A DNA stretch of 12,937 nt from NCBI GenBank assembly GCA_020063545.1, contig JAGUUF010000396.1, positions 1 through 12,937 of the forward strand, given 5' to 3'. Below are positions 1 through 7,855 of this stretch, piece by piece. The notes beneath the pieces are model-generated. The model worked only from the letters and a program-made list of their open reading frames with translations, was not told the origin of the DNA and searched no databases. This DNA comes from Cytophagales bacterium (GTDB taxonomy: Bacteria > Bacteroidota > Bacteroidia > Cytophagales > Cyclobacteriaceae). The translations under genes were made by a program, and so were the position numbers. The stretch's first letter is position 1. Each line of letters opens with the position of its first letter.

Positions 1-1
1 G

Positions 2-2464
2 ATGATCCTCAAATCAAAAGTACCGCTCACAAACGAGCTGTCCACTGCCGAAGAACTCTCATCGTTGCTCATCCAGCTCGGTAAATACTCGCAAACCGAC
101 CAACTTCTCAATCAGCTTATCCCGGAGTATGAACGGCTGTATGGTAAAGAATCTCTGCGGTTGATTGACCCGCTGGTAAACCGTGGCCGGATATTACTGG
201 CCCGAGGCGACTATACCGAAGCCGACAAAATCGCCCAGCGTGCCAACCAGATTGCCGTTAAAACCTATGGCGAACTCTCTACCAAAACTGCCGCAACCCA
301 AAAACTGATGGCTGATATTTATTACCAGTTGGGTGATTATGAAAAAGCTGAAGAGAACGCCAAGAAAGCGGTGGCCAGCCAGGAAAAACAGTTTGGCCGA
401 AACCACGTTGAGGTTGCCAAATCACTTTCGCAACTGGCCCTCATCCAGTTTCACGGTGGCGGTGACAAGAAGACCATCGAGAAAAACATGTTCGAAGCGC
501 GCGATGTAGTTGCCAATAAACTTGGAAAAGATAACCCCCAGTATGCCGAACAACTCAAGAACATTGCCGTGCTTTATATTTCTGAAAAGCAATACGACCT
601 TGCTTTCAATTCGCTGAATATTGCGGTGAGCATCTGGCAGCAGAAAACAGGTTCTAAGCGAAACATCAATGCAGCCGGAATCTACACCCTGATGGGCGAT
701 GTGTATTACCAGCAGAAAAGCTACAGAAAAGCAGAAGAGTTTTATAACAAATCCAAAGACCTGTACGAACGCTACTTCAGCACTTCGCACCCGGAGTATG
801 TAAAAATTCTATCGAAACTGAGCAAGGTGCACTACATGGAGAAAGATTATAAACGCTCGAAGCAACGGATTGAGCAGGCCCTGAACAACTACCAGGATTT
901 TATTAAGAAATACTTCCCGGCACTGAGCGAACGCGAAAAAGCCAAATACTGGAACACCATTAAAGGCGATTTTGAATTTTACAACACACTTGCCCTGGGC
1001 CGCCTGGAGGATTTTAAGGACCTGAGCGACCAGGTGTACAACTACCAACTGCTTACCAAAGCCCTGTTGTTGAGTTCTTCCATAAAAATTCGCGAACGCA
1101 TTTTAAGCAGCAACAACGAAGACCTGATTAACAGCTTCAATACCTGGGTGCAGAAAAAAGAACTGCTCACCCTTGCCCTCTCCATGAGCCCGGCACAACT
1201 TGCCGAAAATGAAATCGACCCGGCAGTATTAAACGCAGAAGTTGAACGCCTGGAGCGAAGCCTTAGTCAACAATCCGAACTGTTTGGCCAGAGTTTCGAT
1301 AACAAGAAGATCACCTTCGATGACGTTAAGAAATCGCTAAAGCCAAACGAAGTAGCCATCGAAATGGTGCGCTTCCGGTACTTTAACCACGCATTCACTG
1401 ATTCCATTATTTATGCCGCCTTGTACATTAAAAGCGATATGAGTAAGCCCAAGGCCATTATAAACGGAAACGGTGCCCGAATGGAAGGCCGGAACTACCG
1501 GCTGTTTCGCAACTCCATGATTAATCAAATTGAAGATAACCAGTCGTTCAAAATGTATTGGGAACCCATTCAGAAGGAACTCGGACAAGTTTCCACCATC
1601 TACCTTTCGGCCGATGGCGTGTACAACCAGATACCCCTCGATGCGCTGATGATGCCCGATGGAAAGTATGTACTCGACAATTCAAATATCGTGTACGTAA
1701 GCAACACCAAGGATCTTTACTTACGCAGGGTTAAATCGGCAGCAAAACCGGATAACAAAGCCTCGATGTTCGGCAACCCAACCTTTTACCTTACTGCTTC
1801 ACGCGAAAATGCACCCATTACCCAGTTGCCCGGCACGGAGCGTGAAATTAACCAGTTACAGTTTTTATTAAAGCAGAAAGGCTGGATGACAGAAGAGTAC
1901 CTGGAGAAATCAGCCACCGAAGAACAGATTAAGGAACTGAATAGCCCTAAAGTATTCCATGTAGCCACGCACGGCTTTTACAAGCCCACTGCCGAAGTGT
2001 CGGCCGAGGCAGAGATGGAAGGAAATGAAGCCCAACTTGCACAAAACCCGCTGATGCGTACGGGACTGTTGCTAAGGGGTGCGGGCGACCTGCTCGATAA
2101 AACCGAGTACAACTACAACATGGAAAACGGTATCCTTACGGCCTATGAAGCCATGAACCTGAACCTCGACCGAACCGACCTGGTAGTGCTTAGCGCGTGC
2201 GAAACCGGGCTCGGTGAACTACAGGCAGGCGAAGGCGTATTTGGTTTACAGCGCGCCTTTTTGGTGGCGGGTGCCAAGGTGCTTATTATGAGCATGTTTA
2301 AAGTAGACGATGAAGCAACCCAGCGGCTGATGCTGAAGTTTTACCAAAAGTGGCTCAATACAAATAACATGCGCCAAAGCTTTACGGAGGCCAAAAAAGA
2401 ATTGCGTGCCGATTATCCGGACCCGATTTTCTGGGGTTCGTTTATGATGATTGGCCTCGATTAA
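2..2464 (+). CDS. TPR-CHAT domain protein, probably 5'-truncated by the window edge
   Basis: The first ~300 residues are helical repeats of about 42 residues (roughly 15-48, 55-90, 97-131, 138-174, 181-216, 224-258, 265-299) with the TPR pattern of A/L/Y/G positions, kinesin-light-chain style. A helical linker follows to about 430. The C-terminal third is a CHAT domain, a caspase-like peptidase fold: the catalytic His is H657 in the ATHG motif and the catalytic Cys is C733 in LSACETG, both intact. CHAT proteins are known as proteases or signalling/cell-death effectors, with the TPR array acting as sensor or scaffold; the substrate here cannot be told. The ATG at base 2 is the first base triplet available, and no signal peptide is visible although many Bacteroidota TPR-CHAT proteins have one, so the true start probably lies upstream of the window. 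The gene ends at TAA, 20 bases before a strong terminator, so it is transcribed separately from the aldolase that follows. Family assignment is secure; role is unknown. Confidence 0.93.
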   Translation: MILKSKVPLTNELSTAEELSSLLIQLGKYSQTDQLLNQLIPEYERLYGKESLRLIDPLVNRGRILLARGDYTEADKIAQRANQIAVKTYGELSTKTAATQKLMADIYYQLGDYEKAEENAKKAVASQEKQFGRNHVEVAKSLSQLALIQFHGGGDKKTIEKNMFEARDVVANKLGKDNPQYAEQLKNIAVLYISEKQYDLAFNSLNIAVSIWQQKTGSKRNINAAGIYTLMGDVYYQQKSYRKAEEFYNKSKDLYERYFSTSHPEYVKILSKLSKVHYMEKDYKRSKQRIEQALNNYQDFIKKYFPALSEREKAKYWNTIKGDFEFYNTLALGRLEDFKDLSDQVYNYQLLTKALLLSSSIKIRERILSSNNEDLINSFNTWVQKKELLTLALSMSPAQLAENEIDPAVLNAEVERLERSLSQQSELFGQSFDNKKITFDDVKKSLKPNEVAIEMVRFRYFNHAFTDSIIYAALYIKSDMSKPKAIINGNGARMEGRNYRLFRNSMINQIEDNQSFKMYWEPIQKELGQVSTIYLSADGVYNQIPLDALMMPDGKYVLDNSNIVYVSNTKDLYLRRVKSAAKPDNKASMFGNPTFYLTASRENAPITQLPGTEREINQLQFLLKQKGWMTEEYLEKSATEEQIKELNSPKVFHVATHGFYKPTAEVSAEAEMEGNEAQLAQNPLMRTGLLLRGAGDLLDKTEYNYNMENGILTAYEAMNLNLDRTDLVVLSACETGLGELQAGEGVFGLQRAFLVAGAKVLIMSMFKVDDEATQRLMLKFYQKWLNTNNMRQSFTEAKKELRADYPDPIFWGSFMMIGLD

Positions 2465-2483
2465 GGGTTTGATACGAAAATGT

Positions 2484-2516
2484 AATGCCGGGCTAACCTC
2501 CCGGCATTTTCTTTTT
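2484..2516 (+). terminator. Rho-independent terminator after the TPR-CHAT gene
   Basis: A perfect 9-bp stem, AATGCCGGG (2484-2492) with CCCGGCATT (2500-2508), has a 7-base loop and is followed at once by a T-rich tract (2507-2516, one interrupting C). It starts 20 bases after the stop of the CHAT gene. This is the clearest intrinsic terminator in the window. Confidence 0.9.
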
Positions 2517-2527
2517 TATACTTGTGT

Positions 2528-3553
2528 ATGAAATCATTTGCCAGCGATAACTACTCCGGTGTGCATCCCGAAATCATGGAGGCCCTGCAGCGCGCCAACC
2601 ACCAGCACATGGGTTCTTATGGAAATGATGCGTTCACCACAAGAGCTGTCAATAAATTTAAAGAACACTTTGGCGAGGATATTGACGTGTATTTTGTGTA
2701 CAACGGAACGGGTGCAAATACACTTGGGTTAAGCGCCCTTACCCAATCGTTCAACTCGGTAATCTGTTCTGAACTGGCCCATATCAACGTTGATGAATCC
2801 ACTGCCCCTGAAAAATTCACCGGGTGCAAACTGATTGGAATACCGGCAAGCAATGGAAAAATCAATGCACAGCAGGCAGCCGAAAAAATACAGCGGCTGG
2901 GCGACCCGCACCATCCGCAAGCCAGGATAATTTCCATTTCGCAACTCACGGAATATGCCACGGTTTATTCCGTTGACGAGATCAAATCCCTTTCAGAAGT
3001 TGCCCGCCAACACGGAATGTTTCTGCATATGGATGGGGCACGCATCAGCAATGCTGCCGTTAGCCTGAACAAAAGTTTCCGGGAGTTTACCCGCGATGCC
3101 GGTGTTGATGTGCTCTCTTTTGGCGGAACAAAAAACGGGATGATGTTTGGCGAAGCAGTCATCTTCTTTAAGAAAGAAACAGCAAAGCAGTTTCACTATA
3201 TCCGCAAACAAGGTATGCAGCTTCATTCCAAAATGCGTTTTATCAGCGCCCAGTTCGAAGCCTTGCTGAGTAATGACCTATGGAAACGTAATGCCGCACA
3301 CGCCAACGCAATGGCAAAAAAACTTGCGGAAGGTTTACAGGCGATACCCCGGGTAACCATAACCCAACCGGTTGACGGCAACGGGGTGTTTGCCATCCTG
3401 CCAAAAGAAATTATTGAACCGCTGCAGCAGGAAGTTTTCTTTTACGTATGGAATGAGCGCACAAATGAAGTGCGGCTCATGTGTTCGTTCGATACGGAGG
3501 AGGAAGAAATACAGCGGTTTCTGAAAAAAATAAAAGCGCTGGTTAGCGCTTAA
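2528..3553 (+). CDS. ltaE: Low-specificity L-threonine aldolase (PLP-dependent)
   Basis: This is a fold-type I PLP enzyme of 341 residues, the normal length for the family. It cleaves L-threonine or L-allo-threonine to glycine and acetaldehyde in the cytoplasm. The N-terminus has the family pattern SDNYSGVHPEIMEAL and HMGSYGND. DGAR (about 169-172) carries the aspartate that contacts the PLP ring nitrogen, and the Schiff-base lysine is K202 in SFGGTKNG. I chose the ATG at 2528; a TTG at 2522 in the same frame would add two residues but is less likely. The start is only 12 bases after the upstream terminator T-tract, so its promoter must overlap the terminator; TATACTTG at 2517-2524 resembles the Bacteroidota -7 box (TAnnTTTG) with one mismatch and would give an almost leaderless message. 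The 3' end overlaps the convergent gene at 3543-3890 by 11 bases. The related beta-eliminating lyase/aldolase subfamily is the main alternative. Confidence 0.93.
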   Translation: MKSFASDNYSGVHPEIMEALQRANHQHMGSYGNDAFTTRAVNKFKEHFGEDIDVYFVYNGTGANTLGLSALTQSFNSVICSELAHINVDESTAPEKFTGCKLIGIPASNGKINAQQAAEKIQRLGDPHHPQARIISISQLTEYATVYSVDEIKSLSEVARQHGMFLHMDGARISNAAVSLNKSFREFTRDAGVDVLSFGGTKNGMMFGEAVIFFKKETAKQFHYIRKQGMQLHSKMRFISAQFEALLSNDLWKRNAAHANAMAKKLAEGLQAIPRVTITQPVDGNGVFAILPKEIIEPLQQEVFFYVWNERTNEVRLMCSFDTEEEEIQRFLKKIKALVSA

Positions 3554-3890
3554 GAAATTTGAATGTGCCTTTGAATTTACTCCCCTCATCTCGCAGGGCA
3601 ATGAGGTAATAACCCGAAGCCAGGTCCTTTATCCGCATGCGGACTTCATGCGCATCAAGCACTTCCACCTCGGTGCGGATTTCATTGCCGATAATATTAT
3701 AGAGTGTAAACTTTACCTGCCGGGCATCGAGGTCTTCCATTTTCACAAACACATAGTCATCGGCAGCCGGGTTAGGGTAAACCGAAATATTCTTGCCGGT
3801 ATCGGATGACGTTTCGCGGCTAAACTGCCCGTGTGCCGGCAGGGTGAGTGCAAAAAAGCCAATCAATATGGTAATCTGTACAAGGCGCAT
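3543..3890 (-). CDS. Small exported protein with T9SS type A C-terminal sorting domain
   Basis: The protein has 115 residues. Residues 1-22 form a signal peptide: short basic start, hydrophobic ILIGFFALTL core, and probable cleavage after AHG. Almost all of the remainder (about 33-115) matches the Por_Secre_tail/T9SS type A sorting domain: ISVYPNPAADDYVFV, then VKFTLYNIIGNEI, then LASGYYLIALRDEG, ending GTFKFLKR with the usual basic tail. Such domains direct cargo through the outer membrane by the type IX system of Bacteroidota and are normally at the end of large enzymes or adhesins. Here only about 10 residues separate the signal peptide from the domain, so no cargo is left. It may be a remnant of a larger gene, a mini surface protein, or a free sorting domain. 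Its stop lies inside the end of the convergent threonine aldolase gene. A possible promoter lies just upstream (3900-3907). Domain call is confident; function unknown. Confidence 0.85.
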   Translation of the reverse strand: MRLVQITILIGFFALTLPAHGQFSRETSSDTGKNISVYPNPAADDYVFVKMEDLDARQVKFTLYNIIGNEIRTEVEVLDAHEVRMRIKDLASGYYLIALRDEGSKFKGTFKFLKR

Positions 3891-3899
3891 TAACTAAAC

Positions 3900-3907
3900 C
3901 AAATTTA
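3900..3907 (-). promoter_or_regulatory. Candidate Bacteroidota -7 promoter box for the small T9SS-domain gene
   Basis: Read on the minus strand this is TAAATTTG, an exact match to the Bacteroidota -7 consensus TAnnTTTG. Minus-strand TTG triplets lie about 14 and 22 bases further upstream and could serve as the -33 element, although neither spacing is ideal. The box is only 9 bases from the ATG, so the transcript would be nearly leaderless. An 8-base AT-rich match can arise by chance in this AT-rich gap. Confidence 0.3.
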
Positions 3908-3990
3908 CGCAAAATTCACTCCAAAAGTTCAAGCCAGGGTTGCTCTATAGATTCTATTCGGGGCCAAAAGGTTTAAAAAACCTTCAAATT

Positions 3991-5499
3991 TCATTGGAGG
4001 GCCCTCAGGGCATCCGGTATTTTTTCAATCAAATCGGTGGTTATAAGGCCTTCAACCCCCTTTTCGTGCATGGCCAGGTCGCCAGCAAGCCCATGCAACC
4101 AGCACCCCAGTTGGGCAGCTTCCACAGGTGTATAACCGCGTGCCAGCAGGGCGGTAAGCATTCCGGTAAGGGCATCGCCACTGCCGCCCTTGGCCATACC
4201 AGGGTTGCCGGTATCGTTAAAAAACACCTCACCGGCAGGCGTGGCTATAGACGAGTAGGCGCCTTTTAGTATGACAACCGATTTCAGGCCGACCGCCAGT
4301 TTACGCTGCCGTTCCAGCCTGTCGAAGTCGCTTTTCCACTCCCCGGCAAGTCGTTTAAATTCTCCGGGGTGCGGTGTTAAAATACTTCCGACCGGTATCA
4401 TTGCCTGCATTGACGTGTTAGCAGCAAGAATATTCAACGCATCGGCATCAAGCACTAAAGGTTTTTGAAATTTTTCCATTAGTCCGGCAAGTGCCTTTGC
4501 AGTAAGCTTGTTTACGCCAATGCCGGGGCCTGTCCCGATGGCATTGTACGCACCAACATCAGGAACGCGTGTGACATAATCTTCATCCTCATCAACCGAG
4601 ACCATGGCTTCCGGTACGGATGATTGAAGTATGGTGTATCCCTGCTTTGGGCAGTGCACCGTAAGCAGGCCGGTGCCGCTGCGCAAAGCTGCTCGCGAGG
4701 CCAGCACAGCCGCACCCATCTTACCATAACTGCCTGCAATAAGCAGGGCATGACCAAACCGGCCTTTGTGATCAAAGGTGGACCGGGACTTCAGAATTTT
4801 TTTTAAATATTTTTTTGATAGCAGATGATTGGTGGTTTCGGCCTGGGCGATATACTCTTTACTCAACCCGATATCAACGGTTATCCAGTTGCCCACGTAC
4901 GGATGATTTTCGGGCATTAAAAAAGCAAGCCTCGGCAACTGGAATGAAATTGTATGATGCGCTCTTACGATAGGATCCTGCGAAGGTTTATCGACAAACA
5001 GGCCTGAAGGAATATCTACCGCAACCCGGGTAGCATCAGCCTGATTGAGGGCCTCAATTACCTGCGCATAAATTCCCTGGGCAGGCCGCGAAAGGCCCGA
5101 TCCGAAAATGGCATCAATCAGCACATCGCATTTGGCAAATTCATTGTTCTCAGGTGCCGCTATAAGTTGAGTTACTTCAACCTCCTTCGGAAGGCGCTCA
5201 AAATTTTTTTTAAAGTCATCCGTTTCAGGTGCCGATCCGTGCAACATCCAAACCCTTACCGTATAACCCCAGTCGTGCAGCAGGCGGGCAATGCCAAGGC
5301 CATCGCCACCGTTGTTGCCGGTACCGCACACAATACCAATCCGTTTCGTTTCATCAAACTGTTGGGCAAACCACGAGCAGAAAGCACGGCAAGCCCGCTC
5401 CATCAACTCAATGGAAGCGATGGGTTCATGCGCTATCGTGTAGGCATCAAGCGCTTTGATTTGTTCTGAGTTTAGGATTTTAACATTGCCTGCTATCAC
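3991..5499 (-). CDS. nnr: Bifunctional NAD(P)H-hydrate epimerase / ADP-dependent NAD(P)H-hydrate dehydratase
   Basis: This metabolite-repair enzyme of 502 residues restores hydrated NADH/NADPH. The N-terminal YjeF_N epimerase domain (about 1-215) interconverts the R and S hydrates; it has the GTGNNGGDGLGIAR loop at 59-72 and DAIFGSGLSRP at 129-139. The C-terminal ribokinase-like dehydratase domain (about 225-500) uses ADP to dehydrate S-NAD(P)HX; it has HKGRFGHALLIAGS (244-257), LDADALN (350-356), TPHPGEF (375-381) and the nucleotide-binding GNPGMAKGGSGDALTG (431-446). Both domains look intact and the length is normal for the fused form. The start is a GTG at 5499: there is a TAG in frame 15 bases upstream, and the next in-frame ATG would remove part of the N-terminal domain. 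It lies 56 bases downstream of the ferredoxin gene on the same strand with no visible terminator between, so cotranscription is likely. Confidence 0.95.
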   Translation of the reverse strand: MIAGNVKILNSEQIKALDAYTIAHEPIASIELMERACRAFCSWFAQQFDETKRIGIVCGTGNNGGDGLGIARLLHDWGYTVRVWMLHGSAPETDDFKKNFERLPKEVEVTQLIAAPENNEFAKCDVLIDAIFGSGLSRPAQGIYAQVIEALNQADATRVAVDIPSGLFVDKPSQDPIVRAHHTISFQLPRLAFLMPENHPYVGNWITVDIGLSKEYIAQAETTNHLLSKKYLKKILKSRSTFDHKGRFGHALLIAGSYGKMGAAVLASRAALRSGTGLLTVHCPKQGYTILQSSVPEAMVSVDEDEDYVTRVPDVGAYNAIGTGPGIGVNKLTAKALAGLMEKFQKPLVLDADALNILAANTSMQAMIPVGSILTPHPGEFKRLAGEWKSDFDRLERQRKLAVGLKSVVILKGAYSSIATPAGEVFFNDTGNPGMAKGGSGDALTGMLTALLARGYTPVEAAQLGCWLHGLAGDLAMHEKGVEGLITTDLIEKIPDALRALQ

Positions 5500-5555
5500 G
5501 CTAAATCTAATCTAACTGAACACTTCATCCTCAACTCATTGGTTATGCTGCTGCC

Positions 5556-5855
5556 TCAGGTCCGCTGCACGCCAAAAAATTCGTAGTTTTTGGCAATGTA
5601 ACCCTTCCACTGGTCGGGCACCTGGCTCTCTTCAAAAATGGCATCCACGGGGCAGGCCGGCACGCAGGCATCGCAGTCAATGCACACTTCGGGGTTTATG
5701 TAAAGCTGCTTGCCGGTTTTATCAAAGCCGGGTTCTTTTACCTCCTGGCCGCTGCCATCGGTTTTTACCGGGCCATGGATGCAATCCACCGGGCATACAT
5801 CCACACAGGCGGTGTCGCAGGTACTTACGCAGGGTTCGCAGATAATGTAAGGCAT
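5556..5855 (-). CDS. FdxA-like dicluster (7Fe or 8Fe) ferredoxin
   Basis: This small electron carrier of 99 residues resembles Azotobacter-type FdxA. Cysteines are at 6, 9, 13, 17, 21, 25 and 58, 61, 64, 68. The second motif, CIDCDACVPACP, is a standard CxxCxxCxxxCP. The first keeps the C-x7-C-x3-CP spacing of 3Fe-4S/4Fe-4S ferredoxins (C9, C17, C21) but has an extra cysteine, C13, inside the x7 segment. Whether C13 turns the 3Fe site into a 4Fe site cannot be read from sequence. About 18 residues more than in FdxA separate the two motifs (a Gly/Lys-rich insert near 29-50). The C-terminal tail EESQVPDQWKGYIAKNYEF matches the FdxA tail. It is divergent from korA with 137 bases between the starts, which makes it the obvious candidate acceptor for KorAB. 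Downstream on the same strand is nnr. Confidence 0.93.
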   Translation of the reverse strand: MPYIICEPCVSTCDTACVDVCPVDCIHGPVKTDGSGQEVKEPGFDKTGKQLYINPEVCIDCDACVPACPVDAIFEESQVPDQWKGYIAKNYEFFGVQRT

Positions 5856-5918
5856 AGCTGATATTTTTTAGGTTTTTACTTGATTTCAGTCATATTTAAA
5901 AATAGAGAATAAAATTAG

Positions 5919-5963
5919 CATCACCCAACATTGCCGGCCTTAGTTAATATGGCGCGGGTGATG
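5919..5963. promoter_or_regulatory. Inverted repeat in the ferredoxin/korA divergent promoter region
   Basis: The 137-base gap between the two divergent starts holds CATCACCC (5919-5926) and its exact reverse complement GGGTGATG (5956-5963), 29 bases apart. The match extends by TTA on the outer sides if one bulged G is allowed. It could be a paired operator controlling both transcripts, or a hairpin in the korA leader. No convincing match to the TAnnTTTG box was found on either strand. An 8-bp repeat in a gap this long is not rare by chance. Confidence 0.3.
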
Positions 5964-5992
5964 TAACTTAACAGACCTAAAATTGAGCAGCT

Positions 5993-7852
5993 ATGGATGA
6001 TACGCTGGTAAACGGTACGAAAACTACCAAAGAACTTGAGAAGGTTGTAATCCGGTTTGCCGGGGATTCGGGTGACGGCATGCAGCTAACGGGGTCCCAA
6101 TTCAGTTTTACTTCGGCCTTATGGGGCAACGACCTGGCTACTTTCCCTGATTTTCCGGCCGAGATACGGGCACCACAGGGAACGGTTGAAGGCGTTTCGG
6201 GCTTCCAGGTGCAGATTGGCAAGATTGACATTTATACCCCGGGCGACCAGGCCGATGTGCTGGTGGCCATGAACCCTGCAGCCCTCAAATCCAACCTGCA
6301 GTTTGCGCGTAAGGGCGGCAACATCATTATTGATATGGATGCCTTTGTGGAGCGCAACATCGAAAAGGCCGGGTTTAAAACCAATCCTCTTGAAGATGGA
6401 ACCCTTAACGACTACAATGTAGTTGAAGCTCCCATTTCTTCGCTTACCAAAGCCGCATTGGAAGGTTTACAACTCGACAACAAGAGCATCATGCGATCGA
6501 AAAACATGTTTGCCCTCGGCATGATGTACTGGCTCTTCGACCGGTCGTTGAAAGAAACCGAGAAATACATTGAAGACAAATTCCGCAAAACACCTGCCCT
6601 GGCCGAAGGAAACAAGCGCGCACTTAATGCCGGCTATCATTATGCCGAAACCATCGAAGCGTTGCCGGCCCGCTATAAAGTTCCGCCAGCCGCCATTGAG
6701 AAGGGAGTTTACCGCCATATTTCCGGCAACACGGCTACGGCCTGGGGGCTGATTGCCGCTGCCGAAAAACTGGGTAAACAACTTTTTCTGGGCTCCTACC
6801 CGATTACGCCCGCATCGGATATCCTGCACGAGTTGTCGCGCCACAAAAACCTGGGTGTTATTACCATGCAGGCCGAAGATGAAATTGCCGCAGTGTGCTC
6901 GGCCATAGGCGCCAGCTATGCCGGCCAGGTAGGCGTTACCACCTCCAGCGGCCCGGGCATTGCCCTGAAGGGCGAAGCAATAGGACTTGCCGTAATGGCC
7001 GAAGTGCCCCTGGTGGTTGTTGACGTGCAGCGTGGCGGCCCATCCACAGGGTTGCCTACAAAGACCGAACAGGCCGACATTAACATTGCCGTGTACGGAC
7101 GAAACAGCGAGAGCCCGGCCGTAGTTATTGCTGCAAGCACACCCAGCAATTGTTTTGAATTTGCCTACCAGGCTGTGAAACTTGCCGTAGAGCACATGAC
7201 TCCCGTCATCCTGCTTACGGATGGATACCTGGCAAATGGCTCCGAACCGTGGAAGTATCCGAAACTAGCCGACCTGCCTCCTATAAAAGTGAATGAGCCG
7301 CAAAAGACCAACGGAACGTATTATCCGTATGCGCGCGATCCGGAAACACTGGCCCGCGCATGGGCACTACCCGGAACAACCGGGCTTGAACACCGGATTG
7401 GAGGCCTTGAAAAACAAGACATTACCGGCAATGTTTCGTACGACCCGCAAAACCACGAAAAAATGGTGCGTACACGGGCTGAGAAAGTTTCGCGAGTGGC
7501 TAACTACATCCCCGAACTGGAAGTTATCGGTAAGGGAGATGGAAAATTACTTGTTGTAGGATGGGGCGGAACCTATGGCGGCCTGCTCACTTCGGTTAAA
7601 GAGTTACAGCTTGCCAATAAGAAAATTGATTTTGTTCATTTCAATTACATCAACCCGCTGCCAAAGAACACCCGGCAAATATTTGAAAAATACGATAAGA
7701 TACTGGTGTGCGAACTAAACATGGGCCAGTTTGCTTCTTTACTCAGAAGCCGGTTCCCAGGATTGAATATTCTTTCCTACAACAAAATCCAGGGACAGCC
7801 CTTTCTTGTTACAGAATTAAAAGAGGTTTTCATCAACCATTTAAAAGACTAA
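5993..7852 (+). CDS. korA: 2-oxoglutarate:ferredoxin oxidoreductase, fused gamma-alpha subunit
   Basis: This 619-residue subunit, with KorB, converts 2-oxoglutarate and CoA to succinyl-CoA, CO2 and reduced ferredoxin, replacing or supplementing the 2-oxoglutarate dehydrogenase step of the TCA cycle. The N-terminal ~200 residues are the gamma (CoA/catalytic) domain, opening with VVIRFAGDSGDGMQLTG around 18-34. The alpha pyrimidine-binding domain begins near 245 and contains YPITPAS (269-275), the signature that binds substrate and the TPP pyrimidine, and QRGGPSTGLPTKTEQ (346-360). The C-terminal transketolase-like domain II runs from about 480 to the end. The gamma-alpha fusion is the usual form for two-subunit Kor enzymes. 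The ATG at 5993 is preceded by an AT-rich leader. korB follows after 3 bases. Substrate could be another 2-oxoacid, but the gamma-alpha fusion, two-subunit form and residues favour 2-oxoglutarate. Confidence 0.95.
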   Translation: MDDTLVNGTKTTKELEKVVIRFAGDSGDGMQLTGSQFSFTSALWGNDLATFPDFPAEIRAPQGTVEGVSGFQVQIGKIDIYTPGDQADVLVAMNPAALKSNLQFARKGGNIIIDMDAFVERNIEKAGFKTNPLEDGTLNDYNVVEAPISSLTKAALEGLQLDNKSIMRSKNMFALGMMYWLFDRSLKETEKYIEDKFRKTPALAEGNKRALNAGYHYAETIEALPARYKVPPAAIEKGVYRHISGNTATAWGLIAAAEKLGKQLFLGSYPITPASDILHELSRHKNLGVITMQAEDEIAAVCSAIGASYAGQVGVTTSSGPGIALKGEAIGLAVMAEVPLVVVDVQRGGPSTGLPTKTEQADINIAVYGRNSESPAVVIAASTPSNCFEFAYQAVKLAVEHMTPVILLTDGYLANGSEPWKYPKLADLPPIKVNEPQKTNGTYYPYARDPETLARAWALPGTTGLEHRIGGLEKQDITGNVSYDPQNHEKMVRTRAEKVSRVANYIPELEVIGKGDGKLLVVGWGGTYGGLLTSVKELQLANKKIDFVHFNYINPLPKNTRQIFEKYDKILVCELNMGQFASLLRSRFPGLNILSYNKIQGQPFLVTELKEVFINHLKD

Positions 7853-7855
7853 CGC

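Noticed and set aside
3968..3984. AAGGTTT/AAACCTT hairpin just after nnr as a minus-strand terminator
   Set aside because: The stem is only 7 bp and AT-rich, with a 3-base loop and a very short T-run followed by GGCCCC; too weak to call.
5500..5555. Separate promoter for nnr in the ferredoxin-nnr gap
   Set aside because: No match to the TAnnTTTG box on the minus strand within the 56 bases.
6467..7195. Long minus-strand open frame (242 codons) opposite korA
   Set aside because: It lies wholly antisense to the well-supported korA gene and its translation (rich in Gly, His, Phe, Asn) matches no family; it is a shadow of biased codon use.
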